Positions 48,891 through 59,290 of a stretch of 64,000 nt of DNA are shown one piece after another (positions within the stretch are counted from its first letter, which is position 1; each line of letters starts with the position of its first letter). The DNA comes from Acanthaster planci (lineage: Eukaryota; Echinodermata; Asteroidea; Valvatida; Acanthasteridae), in assembly GCF_001949145.1 (NCBI RefSeq), contig NW_019091390.1, forward strand, positions 713,728 to 777,727. The letters run 5' to 3'. Below the pieces are notes generated by a model. That model had not been told where the DNA came from. It made no database searches and saw only the letters and a program-made list of their open reading frames with translations. The position numbers and the translations under genes are program-made.

Positions 48891-51800
48891 CCCTCGCTGG
48901 CTGTTTTTCATATTCAATTTGTGGTTTGCACTAGGAGTTTTTGTCATACAAAGGTAATTTATTTTTTTAATTTGCTAAAGATATTCCCAATCTCAGTTTG
49001 TTGATTTTACATTCAGATTCAACTGAACGTTTGAAATGCTCTGTTATTTTGTAATGTTGATTCATGATTACGTAATACAACATTAATTCTGTTCTCCATT
49101 AGTGTATCATAGACCTTTTAAAGCTATTCCATGAATTCCATAAGCGTTTACTATTTGACTGGTGTGATGTGGTCAGTGAGTGTTGAGTGGGGTTCTACCT
49201 CTTGGGGCCTATGAACGCAGCAACGGCTGCTCTGGTTCGCCAAATCTTTTTTCCTCTGTTCTGATTGGTCAATGTGCATCTGGTCCATCACTATCTCAGT
49301 GATTACCTTTCTAAACAAAATCTTTATTATGGCCTTGCCACAAGGTAACTACCCTGTCTTACTGCTCTCTGTGGAATCTTTACAGTGACCGGCCCAGAGA
49401 ACTTACACTCCGACTGGTCGAGAATCTCGTGTTGGCAACCGGCCTATCCTTACGTGGATCCATTTTTTTTTCAAATTTCACAACCAGATTTGATCCAGGT
49501 GTTTGATATTTTCTACAGCTGCTTTGTGCTGTCCAAAATAGACAGTGCGATACCCTCTCATTGGCCTCCAGAGGTCTCTGTCCTCCCTATATCAAAGTGG
49601 TGTGAGCCAATCTTCCTTGTCGTTGACAGACAAAAAAAAAAGAAAACTTTGAGAATACGGGGGTTGACAAGGATTTTCAATGTTCACAACTTCACTCGTC
49701 ACTCCCCTCCCACGGTAGTTTCCTCAATAAGCCTCTTAAAGGCACTGCCGTTTTACTCTTACTAAACCTGCAGGAATTGCAGTGTTGCATGGAGTATATG
49801 GGAGCCAACGGGTTTGTTTGTACATGCAGTTGACTCTGAGGCAAATGGCCTGACCTATGCGGACAGAATATCTCCTTATCCGTCAAAGCTGGGGGGGGGT
49901 ACAACTGTATTGATAAATGCAAGTCGGTCACGATGTTGATTGTGAGGTCACCGACTGCGCGTATTACGAGCATGACCTTTGTAAATACTACTGTTTTTAT
50001 CGTGTCAGTTTGTTTTTTCCCCCGTCGTATCTTTTCCCGATAGTTTTGCAATGCTGGCATTTGCCAACCGGCACCACTCTCATCGGCTGGCGGCAGCTTT
50101 TCAGAGAGTTTATAGCTGAGGCAATATTGATGGGTTGGGTCACGTTCCTGTGCTGCCTGCACCCTTGGAACAAGGCGCTGACGTCTTCCCCCATTACGTC
50201 TCCTTGTGAACTCTGGCATATCACACAACTGGGCCGTTTTCCAATACTAAACTTCGGCTCTGTCTCAGGCTTCAACTGTTTTTTAACTAGCTGACGTTGA
50301 AGCTGTAAGCGCAGCAATTAGTTTAATGGTGCCACAAAACATCAAATACGATGCAAGAGAGCCAGGAATTACAGTAATCAAATTTAATTTAAACGCTTCA
50401 GGCCCACAATCGGGGATTGGTTTTGGGAACGAAGCCCGAGACGGAGCCCAAGTCGAGTATTGGAAAAGGGCCACGGAGTCTGAAAAATACGCCTCAAAAT
50501 GATGGCTAGAGTTTACATCATCATCTCCAGGTCGTAGCTGCCATGGAAGGAAAATGCATGCGACTCACACAAATTTCTTTTCACGCAGTTCGCATTTAAT
50601 GGTCCCCCTTTCTGACGCTTCGCGCTGCAGTGACGAGGTTTTTTGGGCAACATTATCATGCACTGATGATTAGTGAGAAAAGCCCTCTCCCCTTAAGGGA
50701 CCTCGCGATCCGCCCACCGAATGTCGACGGCAACACCCATAAGCTTAGGCTAGCTGAGGACTAGTTGCAGTGACATCCTGCAGTGCACATAACACTTTCG
50801 AGTTGGTATTTGATATTGAGGGTCCATCAAGGCAAGTGTCAAATTGTGTGCGGAATAGCGGATTACAAAAGCTATTCGAAAAAAAACCCACACACACACA
50901 GAAACATACGTGACCATGCCATGTTTAGCCTGGAAAGGTTAAGTCATTTATTTGGATTGCGTTGACGGAAACTGGATCCTCTAATCATAGGAAACAATTT
51001 TTGGCAGACGGGTGACTTTCACGTGACATTTTCACGGATTATCCTTTCTGCCTAAAGATGACCGAAATGACGGTGTTCGTTTTAACGTTTTCATTGTAGG
51101 CCTATACCTTGATAAGGCATCTTGCGATCACGCAGTGTTACGTCAATGCATTGGCTGAAAAATTACAGTCCGTCGTTACTGGACAATGCTACATAATCCG
51201 GTTATTTGCATCCGGCACTTTAGAAATTCAAAGTTCGGTTCAGTGAGGTCCATTTCAACCGTACCTCAAGTTCCCTTTCTGGCGTGCACGTTTATTTAAT
51301 TATCACGTCACCTTCTGCTCGTCATTGACAGATACATTCAGCGCATAATCTGCCTTGAGTAGAAGTGCCCCCTCATCGGTTGAAACGAGCCATTCCGGTC
51401 GGAAGTGTTCATTTTGTTGGTGCAACTCTAGCGCTTGTGTTTCATAGTAGTTCGTGAACCAGCGACGAGCAGTTACCACCAATGGAGCCTATGTTGCTAG
51501 GAAAAATGCGCCCACTCTTGGTCCGGCTTGGGGCGCATAACTGTGCGTCATAATGTTTCGTGATACGCCGGCCTGCCACCCGTTTTGTATCCACTCACAA
51601 AACAAACAAGCCAAAAACCGCATACAGTGTGGGAGTGATCATAAACAAAATGTTTTAGAATTCAATTTTTGTCATCTTTTTGCATCAGGCTTATTTGCTT
51701 ACACCATAGCCGGAAAGACTGTGCTTACGGCTGGAAATGAGGTGCACGCTGGCCAGCGGCCCCAACCCTCTACCAAAGATACGTTTGGTTCAATCCTGTT

Positions 51801-52272
51801 CACACAGCTATTTCATCCCTACAAGTCTGGTGAAAACATAATAGTCAGAAACTCTTTTCTTGCCTTCTAAGACGACATAGCCCCCAAAACGTTGGAGATT
51901 CTGGGTTAATTTCCATTATGCGATACGAGTGCGGCCAGTAACTTTATTCGCCAAACCTTCAATTAAATCTCGTCTCTCATCGGAGAGACCTGAAGATGCT
52001 CCAGATATCTCGCTGCCTCCGCCCTCGTTACTTCGGCTCTTAATTCCTCTTAATTCATCGCCGTTAACGGTCCAAGCGCCCGATCAGCGTTTGCAAACTA
52101 GAGTGGGTGGATGGGGGGGGATCCAGTTCACCCACACAGATTCCCCAGTACGATCTGACGCACAACGTACAGCGAGTGACAATCACTCCAGATAGCGCGC
52201 ACGATGCAGTAATGTCATTTGTCAGCATTATTAGATAATCATTCCGCTTATTGTTAGTTGCCATCCTCATTG
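48891..52272. other. Intergenic, no gene seen
   Basis: No exon, RNA gene or repeat of note. A CA tract is at 50888-50900. Confidence 0.45.
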
Positions 52273-52326
52273 TGTGATCGATTTCAATAGTGTGATCGAT
52301 TTCAATAGTGTGATCGATTTCAATAG
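52273..52326. repeat. 18-base tandem repeat, three perfect copies
   Basis: TGTGATCGATTTCAATAG occurs three times without change. Each unit contains ATCGAT. Confidence 0.95.
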
Positions 52327-53273
52327 TGTGTTGGATGTGTCGCCACAGACCTCCACATGGGGCAGTTATCTTGCTTTTCTACCATTCAACGCAATGACAC
52401 CAAACTGAGGCTGGAAGGAAAAATAGTCTGTTCTCTTTTATTAATATGTAATTTTGTATTACTATTGCCAATGGGTCTACAGAGAGCAAGACCAACATGG
52501 CAGCATCATAAAAAAGGTCCATGGTAATGCGTCACTCTCTTCAAGGCGATCCACTTCGGTACCCTTTCTCTGTCAAAAAAGAAAGACCTTAATTCATTTT
52601 GTGAAATTTACATCAGCACGAAGACTTTTGCTGTCGGTGCAGTTCTCCGCATATGCATCCCACACTTCAAAACATCTATCACTGGAAAAATAAACATAAC
52701 CGATACAGGAAATAGTCAAACCATAACGCCAGTTGGACCAATTTATTTAATCCTTTTTCTCCATCCTCGAAGTTAGTCCGTTGGTGTTCCTTTCATTTAT
52801 ACTTCTTCTCCTTTCTCCAGTTCCCCGGCTCTGTCCATTTCATTTTCGAATTAAACCTATCGGCTTCTTCCGGCAAGCTCGAGTGAGCATTCCCCCTTTA
52901 ATGCTCGTTCATACAAATTAACCAAGAAGAGTTCGGAGAGAATCAGAGAGACAGGGAAAAAATTCCATAGACTGGTTGCCAGGATTTTCATTACGAAAGC
53001 ATCGCACTGACTCAGGGATCGGCTGAACATTCCAGCTCTCGGTTTATATTTTACCAGCGCCCAAAAATGCCCTCACCAATGTGAGCACATTACATCCGTC
53101 TGAGTTGCTCCCAGAAAATGATTGACAAAAGAGAGCACTCTGATGTAAAATTCAACTTTATGTATGATCTACAAGAGAATTAACAACAGACAAAATTCAG
53201 TCTGTGAAGATGTGAAGAACTGTTGAATGCACGAACGGATCACTGTGATTGTCTTTCATGTACATTTTCGCAG
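52327..53273. other. Intergenic, no gene seen
   Basis: No supported feature. Confidence 0.45.
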
Positions 53274-53449
53274 AATACGGTTGTTTCACAATAGTGCACC
53301 TCCAAGAGTTTGCAGCGCTATGGCCAATCACAATGCGCGAAATTTGTCGACCCAATGCACGTTTCAAAAGGGTCGACAGATTTCGCGCGTTGTGATTGGT
53401 CAACGCGTTACAAACTCTTGGAGGCGCACTCTTGTGAATCGACCGTATT
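53274..53449. repeat. Palindromic MITE family 1, best-preserved copy
   Basis: Two 80-base arms (53274-53353 and 53370-53449) form a near-complete hairpin around a 16-base centre. The arms contain CCTCCAAGAGTTTG, CCAATCACAA, GCGCGAAAT and GTCGACC. The element is non-coding; frames across it read similarly on both strands because of the symmetry. Confidence 0.93.
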
Positions 53450-54160
53450 GGGCGATAAACAATTCCAATTCAGCCCACAATTCACGATAATAATGCAAGA
53501 CCTCTACTAGATTAGCTTTGGATATACCAAGCAAACCGTTAATTTCAAATACCCATAATAATTTCATTTTGGTCAATGATGGCTAGCATTCCGTATATCG
53601 TGACCTGCCTCGTCGCGTGAGAACAGTCTGCATGTCCTACCCCCAGCACTTTTTGCAAAAATTTGTCAGTTAACACTTTAACCAATCAATCATCTGTGTA
53701 TTCATTCTAATTGCTGTGATCCTTTATGGCAAGAAACGTCCCTTTAAGCGAACAAAACCAAGCTTATCATAACCCATTTTAAAATAACACCAATTACATG
53801 CAAATCCCGAACTGTCCCTAATTTTAGAGTGGCGCTCCAGAAGCGTCTTTGTAGTCAAATATAGATAAGTTCGGCCAAGTTTCAACCGTTTCCGGCTTTC
53901 AAAAGGAAGAATGAAGACAAGAAATACGGAACTCATCCCTTTCACGCGGGCGCGCCATTCATAATTCCGATTGTTGTTGCGCCATGAAAGTGAGATGGCT
54001 CAAGAAAGAGGGAAAAAAAAGCATGCAGCGAGAGGAGCTAGCAGGAGAGAATGCTCTCCCTATCATGACTGTAGCACACGGCCTTCCCCTTCTCCCCCCG
54101 ATTTCTTTGAAGCGCACTGTGAAAGCAGAGACGGTTCCCAAGGCCCTCTCGACCGTTTCC

Positions 54161-54216
54161 GGTTGCCATGGCAGCGGAAGTCTTCCCTCATGACGTCATT
54201 GTCCGTTGCTAGGCAG
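54161..54216. promoter_or_regulatory. X-box / ETS / CRE cluster (promoter-like)
   Basis: GGTTGCCATGGCAGC (54161-54175), GCGGAAGT (54174-54181), TGACGTCA (54191-54198) and GTTGCTAGGCAG (54205-54216) occur together. This is the same combination as at 29761-29813. It lies about 4.9 kb upstream of the midnolin exon and could serve it or an unannotated transcript. Confidence 0.5.
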
Positions 54217-56545
54217 TCCGTGGTCCATTAGCTCTGGGGCAGAGTGAGTCATTCTTGGGTAATATGAATACCGTTGGTTCTTCGCTGAATGGACAGTACA
54301 ACGGGACGCTCCGTTCACCTTAAATCGTTGCAGGGTTCTTAGAGAAAAAAAATGTTCCAATTAGCAATTTTCTGGTGACAAACTGTTTCTAATCTTTCTC
54401 GAACGGAAGACCAATGTTTTACTCATGATTGCATGTTCCGAGAATTTAGTGTTGTAGTTCATTAAATTTCTTTGAACAGAACGGTTTTCCAGCGATATAG
54501 TTATGCAACCGCAAGATCGAATCTGTCCTTTGCTTGTGTCGAGCGTGAACGATGACAATAATATTTCAACCTTTTGAGCATATTTGCGAAAAATCCACTT
54601 CTACTGAGAAATTATCTTTGTAATTAATAAAAGTGGTGACGTGCAATTTTCCGAGTAGTTATTAATGTCAACACCGCCCAGTGTGCGACCGGTTACTTTG
54701 CTCGCTTAGTATGGACAATCTCACAGCATTAGGCATAAACTACATCGGATATTAGACTGGGGAAGGTAAACACCAGAAGGAAGGAGATTCAAATGTGCTC
54801 CTGATTTGAACTGGTGATGGTTGGTTAATTTGGTCATGTTGGTGCGCCATTATGCAGCTATCATCTTCGACACGCATGACATGTATTGCTCTGTGCTGAA
54901 GAAACCTGTAGAGAGGAGACAATGAGAAGAAGTTACAGTTTTGGAGGTGGGAAAAAAAAACATCAGAGGAATATTCTGTGTAAAACCCACGGAATTAGGT
55001 GGGGACTGAAAACCAAATCCACTTTTAGACCGAGCTGGGAATCGAACCCGGACCACTTGATGAATGACTTACGACATTGCTGGTTCGAACGGTTGCTGCG
55101 TGGCAGATGCGTTCAGGTTTCACCTCAAGGCAGGGGTATCCGACAATGACACTTTTTTCTGAAATAACCAGGCACAGGTTAGCCATCAGTTAGCGTATAT
55201 AGACACGGGTTATAATAACTTCATTAGCTGCGTTACTGGATTAGTACGTCGATTGTCAGTGGGCGATGCTGTTACCTGTCTCCGAATTTCCAAGAATATT
55301 CCTCTATTTATTATTGACGAGCTTTAACTAGTTTGCTCCCTGGTCTGAGCTTCGTCCTTGTACAGAGTAAAATTATACCATCATCAGGAAACGTGCACGG
55401 GGAATCATTTCATAAGTCTAAACACGCATGCCTCACCCACGAACAGTTGGCTTTATTCAATCTTTTGTTGTTGGCCCGTACCTGTTTTCCTTATGACATA
55501 CGCGTTGGGTCGAGGTCTCAGACTGGATGTGGAGTCTAGCTACCTGGCCGGTGTAAAACGGCCAAAGCAAAACCGATAGAATGGCGACAGCTGTTCCGTG
55601 ATTCGGTGCACATTCCCAATCGGGGTAGTTTGGCAGCAAACATGGCAGTATATTTTTTTACAAGCAACTTACCCTGGTCAAGGCTACGTCTTCAGTACAG
55701 ACAGTACGCCGCTGTGTAATCTTAACGGACACGCCATTTCCAAAGACCGTGCCTTGCATCGTTCGTTTCTAGTGAACCCCAGAACCGGTTGTTACTTGAT
55801 ACAGGTGGATGACTAACTAGCCTTGCCGTCATCATTGAAAGCTAGAGAATTCATTATGTTGATCTAATTCAACTGCACATGATACGACTGTGTTCGGAAT
55901 TATATCTCAAATGACTTTTTCCCTGTATCATACAAAATCATGTTGTAAATAAAAGTGCTGATGGTTTACGATAAATGTATGGTTATGATTCCCTAGAGAC
56001 TGCTCGTCCATAATCTCAAAGGACAATACCCAAAGCAGTACATACCCAAGTCCGATTTTAGTTGAAGGACTGAAGAGGTTTCTTTTTCCACCTCGCTTGA
56101 CATTTTTATTACATTAGCCTGCTTTCGACGTCTTGATTTGTTTGCACACTGTTTTGGTTGAAACTTCATCAACACGATTTGAAATACGGATCATGTGTTC
56201 TAACAGAAAGTGGGTGGGGACACCGAATCAGAAGATAGTTTACAGTTTTTATTGCCGTCAGTTTATGCCCAATTATTTTGGTGTTACTGGATTTCATGGT
56301 ATTTGATGACGCAGTGTCACCAGTGAACCGTCAAACAAAACCTCCAGACAACGCAACAACACCGACAACAACGTTTTGGTTGTTTAAAAAGGCAAATATT
56401 TCTCTTCCACGGAAAGATGACGAGTTTTTTTTTTGGGGGGGGACTTGCAGAGACTGAGCGGAGCCCGATTAAATGCACCTCATGCATATGCCGTACCTCA
56501 CCGTGTGTCGACCAGTACAGAAACAAGCGTAGCTTTGCATGTATT
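54217..56545. other. Intergenic, no gene seen
   Basis: Apart from a tRNA-like B-box remnant at 55031-55048, nothing is supported. Confidence 0.4.
55015..55070 (-). repeat. tRNA-derived SINE-like fragment (B box)
   Basis: The reverse strand reads GTCCGGGTTCGATTCCCAG, a good RNA polymerase III B box with a T-arm-like stem. No matching A box or cloverleaf could be drawn around it. It is more likely a SINE piece than a tRNA gene. Confidence 0.35.
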
Positions 56546-56637
56546 GTACAGTACGGTGTACATGTACATGTACTGTACATGTACATGTACAATACATGTA
56601 TGTACTGTACATGTACATGTACATGTACACTACATGT
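56546..56637. repeat. TACATG palindromic repeat tract
   Basis: Interlaced GTACATGTAC and TGTACA words fill about 90 bases. A related tract lies in the first midnolin intron at 59621-59806. Confidence 0.9.
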
Positions 56638-56722
56638 GCTCACTAGATAGACATCGACCACACAATGCACACCGCACTATTTACATTCTTTGAGCAGAGA
56701 GCGAGGGGGTGGTGCCTTGCTG

Positions 56723-56741
56723 TGACGTCATAGCAACTAGG
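56723..56741. promoter_or_regulatory. CRE with adjacent X-box half-site
   Basis: TGACGTCA at 56723-56730 is directly followed by TAGCAACTAGG, an X-box half-site. Confidence 0.35.
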
Positions 56742-58670
56742 CGGACGGACGCCGAACAATAACACTGAATTCAGACGGGTTCATTATCTAGCAGGGGAGG
56801 ATTTTTTAAGGTTACCTTGGCAGGGAGAGAGGGACTGGTGCCTTTCCCACTCGAAAAAAAAAAACTCGCCTTTTGAACATACGGCGCACCTGTGTTTGAA
56901 TTCACCCAATTAAAAAAAATGTATGTCCAGTACAGTACTATTTTGAAACCTCCAAGTGTTACTTTATAAAAATTATACCTGCTTGTTGAACGGTGTTGAA
57001 GAACAGCTCAATAAGAAGTGTAAAAAGTTTTTCTTAATTTTAAAAATAAGCAAAATGAGAGTTTCTATGGACTGCTTTATTCTGTCACGACTTTTTAGCA
57101 ATGGCTTGAATTGGTACATAAGAAAGAGGTGTTTAAACTGGTAGATAACATCCTTATGTATCCAAAACGTCACCGAAGCTATTATTGTTAACGACACTAA
57201 TGCCCACTCCGCCGTCTTTAAAGGAGCAATATCACCTTTGATTATTTATGTATAAAAGTGTCTTTCAAAAAACACAGCCTTACCTGAAGTAAAACAAGAA
57301 TTGGCACAACGTGCTGTAAAGTGCTCCGTCTTTTTCATTAAATGTTTAAAGATAACAAAGATGTGCCACTTGGCTTGTGTAACTTCTGTGTTCTCTGGAA
57401 TGAAACCCTGGATTCCTTTTCTGCTTGGCTGTACCTTTTTTATCACAGTGAGACTAAATTCACTCTGTTAACTACAAAAACATAGCCTAGGCAACTTAGT
57501 TCATTCCAAAGGAACCGTAAATGCTCGCGAGCAAAGTTTGTTCAATCTTTATTTGCGAAAAAGATACTATGCTTTTTGATTGGTTGACAGCTGTCAGCTG
57601 ACTCTGTCGCCTTTGGCAGATGCCTGCTGATTGGCGTAGACCTGCGGATCAGCGTATTAGATGTCTCTGTAAAAAGTATCTCTGAATTTGTATGCTAATT
57701 TAATGGCTATATAGCTGAAACAGTGTACCAGGCAACTTACAGTGAAGTGTTTGTTAGAATATCGGATTGAAAAAGCCTGGAAAAGGAATTCATGCCATTG
57801 GAAATTTGATCTTTATTCAATTGATAAGATTTTACTGTGCATTGCGATTTCAGTTAGTGTGACTAAATATTCAATTTTTTTAAGTAAGAAATCATTTTTT
57901 AATAGGATCACAAATCCGGCTCTTTTGAGGTAGTTTTCAACAAAGTTACACAATTGTAAAGGAAATATGAAGACATTCCTCGCCATGGTCTGACTGCAAG
58001 TTGTTTTATCCGCCTCTCTGGGCTTTTCCTGGAATCTGTAAAAACGCCGGGAGTCACGATGGAAACTTTTGTATCTTTTCTTCGTCCCAGTTTCTGACAG
58101 ATGCATGCACAGAAGCCGACCGTATGAGCATGCATAAATATGACAGCGAAGTATTTACAGCCAGTTACTAAATTTGGCAGCGACTTTCAGAATTATAGGG
58201 ATGTTAAAATATCCAAATAGTGAGCGGTCCAGTCAGCTCGCCCGCCTGGGTCTGAATTTGCAATCCACCCTTTAATATGAGACCGTAAAGTCCTATTTGT
58301 ACTTACACAATACACCCTGAAGTTACTTTTGACAATTGGCATATTGCCCTTTGGAAGAAAAGGCACTTTAACAGTCCTTGCTTTGTTTATTGTCATTTAT
58401 GGCAACAAGTACAGTACATGTATTTCCTCCTTGGCCTGTCTGTTATTAAATTACTACCATGAGAGAAAGTAACAAATCTCCTTACAATGTGTCGTTTGTG
58501 TCACGAGCTGTCCCTGGAATACGTGATTTGTAGCAGTTGGCATTTACTACATGTACGTGACACCCCTAAGCGACAAGAGATGGAAGAGTCTAAGTTTCCC
58601 ATTGGCGGCTGTTGACCTTAAGAGCGCAATTATGTATGTGACCCTCCCACTTACATGACCCTGTACCGAG
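56742..58670. other. Intergenic, no gene seen
   Basis: AT-rich, and no exon is recognised. The 58.67-59.09 kb part that follows is richer in CpG and probably holds the midnolin 5' UTR. Confidence 0.4.
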
Positions 58671-59090
58671 TTTATTTCATCGTCGCGTACGAAGCAATTC
58701 ATTCATTGAGAGCGTTCGCTCAGCATTCGTACGGACTGGCCCTTCCGTACCGTTCGCCACACAGTGTGCCTTATTTATCTCCGTACACTGTTTGACAGTT
58801 CTCTCCTCTGTAACATTTTTGCAGCAATTTACAAGTGATACTGAGCTCTCTTTGTGAGGGTTCTCTGGCACTCAAAGCACACCCACGATGAATCAACTCT
58901 AGCAAGCTGCGTCCTCGTCGTCCGGCCCGGCAGCCCGGCGTGTATTGACCGTGCGTGGTGCGGTGACGCAAAGCGGGTCAGTTCAGTTCTCTTGCACGGC
59001 TGTATATCACAGCAAGTGACCACTTCACGAGAAGGTCCATTCATGCCACACACGATCTACCCCGAAGATCCCTGCTCAGGTCCAGCTACC

Positions 59091-59290
59091 ATGGCTGTCA
59101 ACCTCGGTATGGAAGCTCCTACCTCCACCAGCTCAAACCATGGATTACTGACCGTGCATATCCACCCAACCACCGGTGGCAGGTTTACCGTGGAAATACC
59201 CCGGCACGCATCGGTTGATGTGCTCAAGACCAAAATTTCCAAGCAACTTCGAATAGCCAAGGAAAGGCTAACACTGCTGCACCGTGAAAC
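59091..59290 (+). CDS. Midnolin, first coding exon (ubiquitin-like domain), partial gene
   Basis: The exon codes 66 residues plus two bases, ending AC|GTGAGT. From residue 20 it forms a ubiquitin-like domain: LTVHIHPTTGGRF, then VEIPRH and LKTKISKQLRIAKERL, ending LLHRET. It aligns without gaps with the midnolin Ubl start (LAIHSTTGTRY ... KERLALLHKDT), and the exon end is at the same Thr. Midnolin carries short-lived nuclear proteins to the proteasome without ubiquitination. Its capture region and C-terminal helix are not in this window. The ATG at 59091 has an excellent context (ACCATGG). An in-frame ATG at 59043 would add 16 residues. The next exon was not found before 64000, so the first intron exceeds 4.7 kb. 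Confidence 0.82.
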
